This document shows positions 33,841-42,375 of a stretch of 64,000 bases of DNA, piece after piece. This DNA comes from Microglena sp. YARC (lineage: Eukaryota; Chlorophyta; Chlorophyceae; Chlamydomonadales; Chlamydomonadaceae). Both the position numbers and the translations under genes were made by a program. Positions within the stretch are counted from its first letter, which is position 1, and every line of letters begins with the position of its first letter. Under the pieces are notes generated by a model that was given only the letters and a program-made list of their open reading frames with translations, was not told the DNA's origin and did not search any database. The stretch lies in contig CM039462.1 in assembly GCA_022414725.1 (NCBI GenBank), positions 36,756,605-36,820,604 of the forward strand, read 5' to 3'.

Positions 33841-34545
33841 GATGGACACCGAGGAGGATGCGAAACCGCCGTTTGTGTCTTGATAGAGTGCGTGCGTGAG
33901 AATGAGTGAGAGTGAGTGGTTGGTGGGCATGATCTCGACAGCATCCGCCGCGACGCGTGTTTGAGTATGCGGCATGTGTCGTGATAAAGTGCGTGCGTGC
34001 GTTATCAGATCTATCCGACATGTTTCCTCCGTTCTCCTATCACTCTTCTTCACGTGCGTGTGTTTGCTTGTGCACCCATTAGTGTGTTTGCTTGTGCACC
34101 CATTAGTGTGTCTGCTGGTTGATGTTCCACTGTGGGCTCCCCTCCGATCGCCCCCGGTCGCTCCGCTGGGGTGAAGAGACGTTGCTGATGGTCACGATGA
34201 TGATGAGGCGAAGAGACCAAGTTTGCTTATGCTGTCCATGTCCGAGATGGAGGCGGCGGCGTCGCGTGTGTGTGTGATTTCCGTTCCGTAAATCAGTAGT
34301 GTGTCTGCTGGTTGATGTGAATTGTGGGCTCCCCTCCGGTCGCCCACCCGCTCGATTCCTCGCGGACTCCTTTGTGGGGGCTCCCCTCCGGTCGCCCCCG
34401 GTCGCTCCGCTGTGGGGAATAGGTGAAAGGGGCTCCGCCACTTGTTAAATGTGGTACGGTGGTTCATCCATTGAAAATCCCTGAATTTTGTTTAAACGTT
34501 CCCCACACAATCTCCACCTCAGACTCAGAACCCGCATCATCATTA
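33841..34545. other. no gene; short GC-rich direct repeats
   Basis: A 28-bp unit GTGTTTGCTTGTGCACCCAT is repeated at 34058-34116. A GC-rich segment GGCTCCCCTCCGGTCGCCCC occurs three times (34135, 34326, 34379), often after TGCTGGTTGATGT. The latter resembles the hairpin region CCCCCTCCGGTGGTCGC at the right end of element 2, so this may be mobile-element debris. Open frames are short and low-complexity. Confidence 0.5.
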
Positions 34546-34960
34546 CACTTGACGGAATACTAAAATGAAACCGTTTTCTGGAGTGTACGGCACACCTTAC
34601 GGTGTAACCAAATGGTGTAGCAACCCACGGGGCAGTGGAACACCAATACGATTTTGAATCAACAAATTGCAGGATGTTAACGAGAATATCGTGGTTCTTT
34701 TTTAGATCACGGCTCTCCATCCTGCAGACTCCGTATCGTTCTTTTTGTCGGTACTTTCGAGAGTGTCCATTGAAGGACCAGCCGCACTTAAGCGATCGAC
34801 TCTTCCCCGGTACCGTGGCCCAAAAGAACACGGGGTCTTTGTTGATGTGCAATGCGTCATGAAAGGAGGTTTCTTTGCTGGACGGGCCATTTTGTAGGAC
34901 CATCCACTCGTACACTATAACGTCTGTCGACGCCTTATACCGTTTATTGGGATGTTTCAT
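34546..34960 (-). CDS. reading frame carried by the 434-bp mariner element (unknown)
   Basis: The frame begins at the ATG in the left terminal repeat and stays open to the right end and beyond (stop at 34445). The part specific to this element is about 90 residues (ASTDVIVYEWMVLQNG, DPVFFWATVPGK, CGWSFNGHSRKYRQKERYG); the remainder is the shared right-end region. No family is recognised. It may be a captured gene fragment, or a chance frame. Confidence 0.35.
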
Positions 34961-34979
34961 TTTACTGTTCCGCCGACTG
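34546..34979 (-). mobile_element. 434-bp non-autonomous mariner (element-2 ends), minus orientation, with own reading frame
   Basis: Ends: CAGTCGGCGGAACAGTAA (complement) at 34979 as left end and CACTTGACGGAATACTAA at 34546 as right end, each next to TA (34980-34981 and 34544-34545). The right ~140 bases match the MITE at 52243-52494 and, more loosely, the right end of element 2. The left terminal repeat contains an ATG (34958-34960) that opens a frame starting MKHPNKRYKAS, very like the MKHQKNRYNAV start in the same position at 49951. The inserted unit truncates the caspase-like gene to its right. Confidence 0.8.
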
Positions 34980-35682
34980 TAGTGATGCAACAAGAACCCA
35001 CCGGGAGAGCGGGCGTCCCGAACACACCCCGGAAAGCGTGCGTCATCCGTACTTGCGCCCCACTCCAATACTTGTCCAATGCCGTCTCGAACCCATCGTA
35101 CGTCACAATCACCTCCTGATCAAACATGCGCCCCAGTGCGACACCGAACTTGCTGCCCAGGCTGTTAACAGCGGTCTTGCCAAACTGCTGCGTGGCTGCC
35201 ACTGTCATGCCGTAGTAGGTGCTTGGCGCGCCTGCCCCCCCCTTGCATCTGAGCCCATCCTTCAACTGTTGCAACCCTTCGGCATCGCACATGTTCAGCA
35301 ACCTCACAAATGTGCCTTGGAACTTCTCCGCCACGCACTCAATTGCCTCAGCTGTGACCAGCTGCTTGAATGAACACACGAGACTACCGTGCTGCGGCGA
35401 CCCCTGCCACATGCCATGGCCGCAGAACAACAACACAGCCACCTCTGTGTCGTGGGACAACAACCACTTCAGGTGGTCCATTACAGCGCTGGACAACACC
35501 TCGCCCTCCAGTGTTTCAAAACTGAAACCCGGCCCTAACTGGCGGCGTAGCACTGCTGCGTCGCTCGCAAAACCCTCAGTGCTGTACTTGCCCAGGTCAC
35601 TGGGGAGCACTCCTGTTTTCTCCATCACGTATCGAGTCCTGATATCCAACCCAGGCGTGGCGTAACTGTGGATGACCAGCAA
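34957..35682 (-). pseudogene. caspase-like (peptidase C14 fold) protein 1, both ends disturbed
   Basis: The His/Cys dyad pattern is VAVLLFCGHGMWQG (His in CGHG) and FVRLLNMCDAEG (Cys), 47 residues later, as in the caspase/metacaspase fold (hydrophobic strand plus GHG; hydrophobic strand plus xxC). It is paralogous to 56619-57407 from RKRALLVIHSY (TRRALFIFPSY) to TPALPVG. There is no ATG in frame: upstream lies the 27-bp minisatellite, which in this frame contains TAA. The 3' end is supplied by a mariner terminal repeat (last residues TVGGTVK and TGA). It is therefore probably a damaged gene, unless translation starts at a non-ATG codon. A proteolytic or cell-death role is inferred from fold only. 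Confidence 0.6.
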
Positions 35683-35896
35683 GGCACGCTTTCTGCATCT
35701 TATTTATAAGGCACGCTCTCTGCATCTTATTTATAAGGCACGCTCTCTGCATCTTATTTATAAGGCACGCTCTCTGCATCTTATTTATAAGGCACGCTCT
35801 CTGCATCTTATTTATAAGGCACGCTCTCTGCATCTTATTTATAAGGCACGCTCTCTGCATCTTATTTATAAGGCACGCTCTCTGCATCTTATTTAT
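35681..35896. repeat. 27-bp minisatellite, exactly eight units
   Basis: The unit is AAGGCACGCTCTCTGCATCT plus TATTTAT; only the first unit differs (CTTT for CTCT). On the minus strand one frame is open throughout and would encode a nine-residue repeat INKMQRACL. The unit includes the codons for the beginning of the caspase-like gene (RKRA), so it arose by amplifying the gene's own start region. Confidence 0.9.
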
Positions 35897-36179
35897 ACCG
35901 GTTAATATTGAATCACACATATTTCTCTATGTACAACTTGAGCAACCAAAACATAAGTCAAAACGGAAGTCAAATGGCATTCTCCAATTTGGAAATAAAT
36001 AGTTTTCACGATCAATGATGCGTGTCCAAGAAATAAATAATGATGCGGGACTCCCAAGCAGCGTGATTTTTAAGAGGCGCGCTCCACCATCCCAAAAAAC
36101 ACAGGTTTGTTAAGCAGAAAAAAAGTATTGGTTCGCTTGTGCATGCATGTATGTATGCACGAACGAACGAACGAACGAA
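35897..36179. other. spacer with (GAAC)n microsatellite
   Basis: The spacer is AT-rich apart from GAACGAACGAACGAACGAAC at 36160-36179. Nothing else is seen. Confidence 0.5.
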
Positions 36180-36851
36180 CTATGATGAGAACGACGACGG
36201 CGCCGGAGCAGCAGCCGCAGAGTAGTTGTACTTGTTGTCATCGCACGCAGATGTGTACGCGGTTACGCAATCAGACTGTGTCTGAGATGCGCTGATGACC
36301 TTCGCCTGTCTCTCGAAACAGCGTGTAGCGTAGGCCTTGTTGACCTTTTCTGCTACATGCTTTGGTGATGACGCGTGCGTGGTGCACAGCAGGCCAGTGG
36401 CCTGGCGATTTTTTTTGCACTGTCTAGCTCCGGACGAATCGAGCAGGACGATGCAGCATTTCGTATTGCAGAATGGCAGATTGAGGCTGGTGAGCAGGTC
36501 GTGTCCAAAGTGGTACGGGGACAACTCTGGAACTAGCTGACTCTTCAGCAGGATATTCTCATGCATGGTAGTCTCGGAGATGAGCTTCAGCTCATCGTTA
36601 TGCTTGATAAGTGTCTGATTCTTGATCCGACAGTTCTCGAGCTCGCGCAGGAGCGCATCGTAGTCTTCGACTGTAGTAGTCATCGGCTCTTCAGACGCAT
36701 TGGACTCCTCGTTGAAGGAGGGGTCCTGCTTGACGTGGTTGTAGCAGTATTTAACGCCGTCAGTTACGGGCCGGGAACATGGGAAACCGTCCTTCTTGGT
36801 CCCGGCGCAAGTGCAGCGGGCGTTAGAGGTGGTTGTTGTGGATCCAGACAT
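36180..36851 (-). CDS. Cys/His-motif protein with coiled coil, unknown function
   Basis: The 223-residue protein begins at the ATG at 36849-36851. It has two similar zinc-binding-like motifs: CTCAGTKKDGFPCSRPV..YCYNH (residues ~13-40) and CIVLLDSSGARQCKK..LLCTTH (~135-162), both of the pattern C..(K)xG..C...C..H seen in small viral and phage proteins. A heptad-like helical segment (residues ~62-105, LLRELENCRIKNQTLIKHND) lies between, and the C-terminus is Asp/Ala/Ser-rich. It is an intact frame upstream of LRAT-like gene 1 on the same strand. DNA binding or protein interaction is possible; no family assignment is made. Confidence 0.65.
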   Translation of the reverse strand: MSGSTTTTSNARCTCAGTKKDGFPCSRPVTDGVKYCYNHVKQDPSFNEESNASEEPMTTTVEDYDALLRELENCRIKNQTLIKHNDELKLISETTMHENILLKSQLVPELSPYHFGHDLLTSLNLPFCNTKCCIVLLDSSGARQCKKNRQATGLLCTTHASSPKHVAEKVNKAYATRCFERQAKVISASQTQSDCVTAYTSACDDNKYNYSAAAAPAPSSFSS

Positions 36852-36984
36852 TTCGGGTATTTCAGTGAGTGAATTTGGCGATTACGTGTGTTGTAGTTGT
36901 TGTTGGTTGTTGTGCTGGAGAAATCGTTTCATTTTTTTTCGAAACGTAGTCTATTTGGCGCGCGGGGTCCTCGTTGCCTCATCC

Positions 36985-37080
36985 GCGTTTCAAATAAAGT
37001 GGGGCACACCTTACAAACTTTCCTCAGACTCCTCAAAAAATATTTGTAGTGAACCAACAACAACAAAAACAAAATGAAAA
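36985..37080 (-). mobile_element. remnant of element-1 type mariner left region
   Basis: TTACAAACTTTCCTCAGACT followed by CCTCAAAAAATATTTGTAGT matches the complement of 39108-39152 in the element-1 transposase. No terminal repeat remains. A low-complexity ACAACAACAAAAAC stretch follows. Confidence 0.6.
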
Positions 37081-37084
37081 TATT

Positions 37085-37717
37085 TTAAACAAACCAGGCT
37101 TTGATTTTTTGTGTTGGATGAAAAGGCATCGCATGTGTCATCAGGTACACCTGAGAGGCAATTCGAGACAACTTAACTGAATCCCACCTGAGCGTACGGC
37201 ACCATGTCGCAAAGTGGTCACAGTTGCGGCCCAGCAAGTGATAGAGGCCAGAGCAATCTTGCAGATCCCTGTGCAGCCCCAACGCCAGTGCCGCCGAGAA
37301 CTCCCGAAGCTCTGGTGTGTCGCTATCCCAACACATTACAGCAAGCTCAGGCCAGCCGGGGACAGCCATGAATTCGCCCAATGTACGCAGCCGGATCTTG
37401 GCCTCTTGTTTGCAAGCATCATGTGAGCCCCAACAATCAACCACGAGATTTTTACCCCCCTGCACTCCTGAAATGGGACCAACAAAGATTCCATGATGGA
37501 ATCTCTGCTTGCTACCCGCTGTCCGAATGAGGATATGATCGCCATAAAGGAGCTCTGTGGCAACTTCAGCTATGTCAACACGGCGGGCTGACTGCGGGAG
37601 CAAGTTGTGAATTCCCATGACATTCATCGCGCCCTCCATGAGGGCGAAAACGTCACTATCAGCACATTCTGACTTTACGCCCAGTATCTTGGCCACCAAC
37701 AACATCAGGCTGTTCAT
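37085..37717 (-). CDS. LRAT-like (H-box/NC) domain protein 1
   Basis: The 210-residue protein starts at the ATG at 37715-37717. The LRAT signature is RFHHGIFVG (catalytic His) with a Gly/Asp-rich strand VVDCWG after it, and LLGRNCDHFATWCRTL (catalytic Cys). LRAT proteins are cysteine acyltransferases or phospholipases of the NlpC/P60 fold; similar H-box/NC boxes occur in plant, algal and viral proteins. The same arrangement is found at 53219-53821. The N-terminal ~50 residues are hydrophobic-helical without a clear signal peptide. Upstream is a hairpin (GAGCAGACGCCTGCTTC near 37768) shared with other genes in this window. Substrate unknown. Confidence 0.72.
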   Translation of the reverse strand: MNSLMLLVAKILGVKSECADSDVFALMEGAMNVMGIHNLLPQSARRVDIAEVATELLYGDHILIRTAGSKQRFHHGIFVGPISGVQGGKNLVVDCWGSHDACKQEAKIRLRTLGEFMAVPGWPELAVMCWDSDTPELREFSAALALGLHRDLQDCSGLYHLLGRNCDHFATWCRTLRWDSVKLSRIASQVYLMTHAMPFHPTQKIKAWFV

Positions 37718-37739
37718 CTCGACATGCGTTGTTCACTTA

Positions 37740-38216
37740 TTATCCTGGAAAGTAAATAATTGATGTCGAGCAGACGCCTGCTTCAGAAGACACATCGGAA
37801 AAAAAGTGATAATCCCAAGTGTTCCAGTGATAATCCCAAGTGTTCCAGTGATAAGCTCAAGTGTTACAGTGATAAGCTCAAGTGTTCCAGTGCACTCCGA
37901 TGACTTTCAGTGATAAGCTCAAGTGTTCCAGTGCACTCCGATGACTTTCAGTGAGAAAGAAGCCCAAGTGTTACACTCAGACCGGTTGAATCAATTACAA
38001 TTCTCTATGTACAACTTGGACAGACGGTCGATTGTGGTACACATGTACACATTGCTGCAAAGTTTGAGGAGAGTGGCTATACTTGCGAATGTAAGCCACA
38101 TGACAGTATCGACCAGCCGCCGCACTGAAGCGATCGCCTCTCTTCCTGGACACGCCGACTGTAGCTTAGTTGGTTGCGGTTATTATATGCATCAAATTCC
38201 CTTGTCATGTGAGTAA
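37740..38216. promoter_or_regulatory. intergenic region with hairpin module and short tandem repeats
   Basis: From left: the module GTCGAGCAGACGCCTGCTTC, then at 37808-37990 a tandem series of AAGTGTTCCAGTGATAAGCT-type units (17-19 bp, about seven copies, with two longer units including GCACTCCGATGACTTTCAGT). The same unit type recurs near 56500 (CCCAAGTGTTACAGTGAGAA). An open frame at 37923-38216 begins in the repeats and is not convincing. The region separates divergent LRAT-like and ATPase genes and may hold their promoters. Confidence 0.45.
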
Positions 38217-38672
38217 ATGAGCATCACACAGACAAGTATGCCACAAGTAATGTACATTTTAGGGCGCAGGGAAAGTGGGAAGAGTCACGCTATCACTAAA
38301 CTTATTGCTCAACATTCACCACCCACTCTAATATTGGTCATGACAGAACATAATAAGGAGTACCATGCTTTACATACACCAGAGGCAACGTTGTGTAAAC
38401 TGTCTGAATCTGAATCAGAATCACCTTCACTTGACGGTTTCAATGTGCTAGCATTTGATGACATCCATCTTTTTAATGTACAAGGCCGCCAATTGTTACA
38501 CAATGCCATGCAGTCGAAAGCTCGTGCCGTCATCGTGTCTGTCTCTCACCCGTGCAGCATTCCCCTAGACGGTCGAGACACCATCTTACAACTCAGTCAG
38601 TATCATGACCATCACGGATCTGACTGGCTGAAGATGTTGAAGGCCACGTACGCATTCAAATTCTACACTTGA
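38217..38672 (+). CDS. small P-loop ATPase, 3' end supplied by a mariner terminal repeat
   Basis: The 151-residue protein has a Walker A GRRESGKSHAI (residues ~17-27) and a Walker B VLAFDDIHLF (~79-88), then an Arg/Ser-rich strand KARAVIVSVSHP that may be a sensor region. The layout resembles small viral packaging-type ATPases (A32/FtsK-HerA group) more than helicases, but it is shorter than that family (usually over 200 residues). The last two codons and the stop (TAC ACT TGA) are the first bases of a mariner end beginning at 38666, so the original C-terminus is lost or altered. DNA packaging is a possible role, not shown. Confidence 0.55.
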   Translation: MSITQTSMPQVMYILGRRESGKSHAITKLIAQHSPPTLILVMTEHNKEYHALHTPEATLCKLSESESESPSLDGFNVLAFDDIHLFNVQGRQLLHNAMQSKARAVIVSVSHPCSIPLDGRDTILQLSQYHDHHGSDWLKMLKATYAFKFYT

Positions 38673-38715
38673 CGAAATACTAAAATGAAACCGCTTTCTG
38701 GAGAGTACGGAACAT
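38666..38715 (+). mobile_element. solo right end of element-2 type mariner
   Basis: CACTTGACGAAATACTAA follows TA at 38664-38665, then AATGAAACCGCTTTCTGGAG, matching the right terminal repeat of element 2 (complement of 49902). No partner end is found before element 1, so this is a solo end. Confidence 0.75.
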
Positions 38716-38859
38716 GTAGATGCAAATGTGCCTGGTTCTGGAAACCAATTCAGCCGTGTGCGAGCATGGAGTAGTGGGACACCTTGTATTTCATGATAAA
38801 GTGTGCTTAAGGAAATGTGGTGCATGATTTTATCACCAAAATAATAATGCAAACATAGA

Positions 38860-39030
38860 ATGGATGCAAATCATCCTTTACCTGTTCTACAAAATAGTGC
38901 ATGTACACCCAATGACAGTAACCACATCGTCAATAATGTGCTCAATTATGTAAACAAATGCACAAGTAAGGTATCAATCATTGTATTTCCAGAGTGTGGC
39001 AGCGGATATCATGAGTGGAATGTTTTAATA
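38860..39030 (+). pseudogene. 5' part of an unknown gene interrupted by element 1
   Basis: The frame starts at the ATG at 38860 and is open for 57 codons up to the TA at 39029-39030, where element 1 begins. Removing element 1 and one TA joins it in frame to the stretch at 42412-42807 (…EWNVLI joined to ALIQTGYN…). The joined gene would encode about 188 residues. The N-terminal part is Asn/Cys-rich with a strand VSIIVFPECG. No family recognised. Confidence 0.65.
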
Positions 39031-39072
39031 CAGTTGTTCTCAAATAATTTTGGGACACTCAGTATAATTTGA

Positions 39073-40057
39073 ATGATATCCCCTGAAACCAGGTACAGGT
39101 CCGTGGTTCACTACAAATATTTTTTGAGGAGTCTCAGGAAGGTTTGTAATATATACAACGTGTCCAAGAGCTCAGTACATAGATGGGTCAATGCTGATCA
39201 GGTGGGTAAAAGTAAGCGTTTAAAACGAAAAAGGAAAGAATTGTCCATGCTTTTACGTTCCACGATATCCAATAATATTGCAGAGAACCCCTTCATAACA
39301 TGCAAGGATTTGGTCGGTATAATTTGCAAGAGTTGTAATGTGAGATTATCGATCAGTACTGCATCGAGACACATAAAACAATGTGGATTTTCTAGGAAGA
39401 AGGCGTTTCCCACAGTTCTCTACGGACATTCAAAAGAAAATGTAGAAATGTTTTTGTGACAAGTACAGAGAAAGCTCTAACGTTGTTTGTATCGACGAAG
39501 CAGGATTTTACGCTGGAGAACACAGCAAATATGGATACAGCAAGATCGGTTCTCGATTAACTACGAAGACAATGAGTAACCTCCGTCGTGTGAAGTTCAC
39601 TTTATTACTCGCTATTTCATCTAAGGGAATAATAGATTATCAGTTATTGGAGCACAATTGTAAAAAAGAAGATTTCATTAAATTCTTTAAAACTTTGGTC
39701 ATCCCAAAGAAAACCACGATCGTCATGGATAATATTCGGTTTCACCATTCTTCAGAAATCAAGGATATATCCGAATGCAAAGGGTGGAAGCTTTTGTACA
39801 CCCCTCCTTATTGCACCAGAGCTAATGCGATTGAACAAATATTTGGAAGCATGAAGAGAGACTACAGGGCATCATGTCCATTGACGTCAACCTGTAATTT
39901 CGATTACTTAATGCAAATATGTTGTGTTCTATAAATGTGGAGGTATAAAGACTTGTCAAAATATATGATTAATACGAGAGATTGGGTTAGGAATGTTCGA
40001 GAGAGCCTGTCTGCAGATCCAGATTACATCAAAACGTTTTCGGGGTACAATTTGTGA
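39073..40057 (+). pseudogene. Tc1/mariner-IS630 DDE transposase of element 1 (frame-broken)
   Basis: The N-terminal part (39073-39459) has two helix-turn-helix segments: LRKVCNIYNVSKSSVHRWVN and ICKSCNVRLSISTASRHIKQ. One T fewer in the T5 run at 39454-39458 joins it to the catalytic part: VVCIDEAGF (first Asp), TTIVMDNIRFHHS (second Asp) and LLYTPPYCTRANAIEQIFG (Glu), with 34 residues between Asp and Glu by my count (DD34E). A TAA at 39932-39934 is followed in frame by a protein-like 40-codon tail whose TGA (40055-40057) overlaps the Fanzor ATG by one base. Thus this copy has two defects, or uses frameshifting and readthrough. Activity of the copy is doubtful. Confidence 0.82.
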
Positions 40058-42375
40058 TGGAGAATGGGATCGGCGAGTCATCATCGTTGGTACATGAGGC
40101 TGACCAACATGATGACGTTGCAGAACTTGTCGATTATGAAGGGGAGGAAGACGGGGAGTGTGCACCTGGGCGAGCGATTTGTGTGGTCAAGATGAAATTG
40201 AGTACCTTTATTCCCCATGATTGGCTTCGTAACAAGATAGACACACTGGTACTGGACATGAACAAGTTGCTTGGAGAGGGTTATATTTTCGCAAATTTCC
40301 ACATTGCTCGTCTTTTTGAGAATGGTATCGCTGTCCCTCCCGTAAATCGCAACTTCTTCTACCGGTGCCTTATTGCAGTCAGTACCAACAAATGTAAGGG
40401 GTCGACTCTTGGCGAAGACTTCGAGAGTAGTCGGCTTCTGTTCGACTTGTTAAGAGAGCCGGGGCAATCCAAAGTTGACATTCGGGGGAGCGTGAAGAAC
40501 CAGATCATTGCAGACCTGTCTATTCTCATGGCCACAATGGCCTCTAACCATCTTTGGACCAACCTTGAGCGACGCATAACGACTTACTTGAAGTGGAAGT
40601 ACCCACAGATTGCAAAGCGCCTGCGGTCGGACATCGTGGCTGCATTGATCAAGTGCCCTACAAAGAATCTCGACGTCATCTTCAAGATGAGCCCTCATAC
40701 AACAAAGCTGCCAACCAAGCTTCCAACATCTAGACTTCGATCGGCAAAAAGTGCAGTTGCTCTTGCGAAGAAGAGGGTCGGTAGGAAGGAACCAGAAGGA
40801 TCCCCTTTGCGTGTTAGGTTGACTAAACTTCAAGAGAGGCTTGAAAAGTTGAGCGAAGCTTGGCTCTCCTCGAAGAACCTTAGGGTGGACGCAGATAACG
40901 CGAAACGCTTCTTTGCACGCGAAGTGGCATTCTGTCTCAGGGGGGTTCTACCTTTACCATCCGGAAACACTTTTGCGTCTCGGGCTCACATGACCCTGCC
41001 TCTGTACCACAAGATATTGTCGGAGACCATCGAAGAAAAACGAAAAACTAAAAACGAAAAACATCGCACATTCTCGTTGTTGCCTTACAAATCTGGATTC
41101 ACTCTGTCGCACATTCCGATTTCGAAAATGGCCTTTTTCTATATGGTCAACGAGTGCCACTTTGATTCATGCAAGGCAGACGTTGCTTCCAAAAACCATC
41201 AAGGAATATGGGAGCGCTTCGCAAACCTCAAGAAAGTGGAGACAGTTTCTCGGAAGTTCGGTTACCGCATTGTGACAGACGGCTTTGCAGTCAGCATCTT
41301 GATGAATAAGCCTACGTGTCTGACATGTTCGATGCCTGCAGACGCGTTCTCTACGCGGGCGCATGAGTACGTGACAACAGACGAGGGTGGCATTGTATCC
41401 TTCCTTGACAATGTGGTCGTGGCTGCGGTAGACCCGGGTGTTACTGATATCGTGACTGTAACAGGACTCAACGGAGGTACCAGATCGTACAGCTCGGCGA
41501 AATATTATCGCAAGGGTCTGATCTTCAAGTCTCAGCGTCAAACTGACGTTTGGAACCTTGAGACGGCTGATATCGTCGGTGGTATCATTCCGGATAGAGA
41601 CTCTTCGAGTTCTGAACAGATTGGTGCGTACGCCAGATTCTACATGGGTGCCGCCCCAATCCTTCTTGCCCATCGTGCTTCCAGGGGGTACCGAAACCTC
41701 CGCTTTCGAAGGTACTGCAAGAAACAGAAACTTATTGTTGAGATTGCTGACTTCGTAGCTCCGAGAAAGAAGAGCGCTAAGGTACTCGTCGGGTTTGGTG
41801 ATTGGAAAGGTCTGGGGGCGACGCCAATCTCTAGGCGGACTTGTGGCCCTCTCCAAGCTATTCGTTTCGAGCTTCGTAGCCGAGAAAACGTCATCATGGA
41901 GGACATCGATGAGTTCAGAACATCTCAACGATGCAGCTGCTGTGAGAACCACCTTTGCAACATGGTGGCACTCACTCATCGTAAGAAGCAAGACGGTACA
42001 GGTTGGGAATGTACAGAAGGACGCAAGCGGATTCATAAGATTCTCCACTGCAAAAGCAGTCAAAGCGGAGCGCCACGCCAACAGAGCGGTGGTATGCTTC
42101 ACTGCGGGAAGACTTGGGACCGCGATGTGAACGCTTCCAGAAACATCCTGATGCTTACACTTCACCAAGTCTTTGGGAGAGAGCGTCCTCTCGCGTTTCG
42201 CCGAGACGCGCCGAGAAGTTCCTCGACAACCCCACCCCCACCCCCTGATACTGATATGGGGACACAGACGGTTGAACGGTTTACCAAAGAGGCTACTCGG
42301 AATATCTTCGAGAACCTCTTCAACCTTCTGCACCCCCCAACGTTGCCCAAAAGCAACGATCTGCAGTCTGGATGA
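40057..42375 (+). CDS. Fanzor (eukaryotic TnpB/IS200-605 OrfB-like) RNA-guided nuclease, intact
   Basis: The 772-residue protein has a RuvC-like nuclease in its C-terminal half: VAAVDPGVTDIVTV (RuvC-I Asp, residue ~460), NVIMEDIDEF (~615), a zinc-ribbon QRCSCCENHL … LHCGKTW (~625-684) and WDRDVNASRNILML (RuvC-III Asp ~688). Such proteins cut DNA at sites chosen by a guide RNA from the element's right end. The N-terminal ~450 residues are Lys/Arg/Leu-rich, as expected for nucleic-acid-binding lobes. Its length is typical of Fanzor1 proteins linked to eukaryotic transposons. The start ATG overlaps the end of the transposase frame (TGATG). The last ~16 codons overlap the candidate guide-RNA hairpin. 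It is the only uninterrupted large gene of the two elements. Confidence 0.9.
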   Translation: MENGIGESSSLVHEADQHDDVAELVDYEGEEDGECAPGRAICVVKMKLSTFIPHDWLRNKIDTLVLDMNKLLGEGYIFANFHIARLFENGIAVPPVNRNFFYRCLIAVSTNKCKGSTLGEDFESSRLLFDLLREPGQSKVDIRGSVKNQIIADLSILMATMASNHLWTNLERRITTYLKWKYPQIAKRLRSDIVAALIKCPTKNLDVIFKMSPHTTKLPTKLPTSRLRSAKSAVALAKKRVGRKEPEGSPLRVRLTKLQERLEKLSEAWLSSKNLRVDADNAKRFFAREVAFCLRGVLPLPSGNTFASRAHMTLPLYHKILSETIEEKRKTKNEKHRTFSLLPYKSGFTLSHIPISKMAFFYMVNECHFDSCKADVASKNHQGIWERFANLKKVETVSRKFGYRIVTDGFAVSILMNKPTCLTCSMPADAFSTRAHEYVTTDEGGIVSFLDNVVVAAVDPGVTDIVTVTGLNGGTRSYSSAKYYRKGLIFKSQRQTDVWNLETADIVGGIIPDRDSSSSEQIGAYARFYMGAAPILLAHRASRGYRNLRFRRYCKKQKLIVEIADFVAPRKKSAKVLVGFGDWKGLGATPISRRTCGPLQAIRFELRSRENVIMEDIDEFRTSQRCSCCENHLCNMVALTHRKKQDGTGWECTEGRKRIHKILHCKSSQSGAPRQQSGGMLHCGKTWDRDVNASRNILMLTLHQVFGRERPLAFRRDAPRSSSTTPPPPPDTDMGTQTVERFTKEATRNIFENLFNLLHPPTLPKSNDLQSG

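Noticed and set aside
35681..35896. CRISPR-like array
   Set aside because: Units are directly contiguous with no spacers and no cas-type genes; it is a minisatellite.
38155..38200. GTAGCTTAGTTGGTT, similar to a tRNA A box
   Set aside because: There is no T-arm within tRNA distance.
41167..42333. Long minus-strand open frame (388 codons) opposite the Fanzor gene
   Set aside because: It mirrors the intact Fanzor coding strand and lacks any recognisable motif; antisense frames of this size are common opposite real genes with this base composition.
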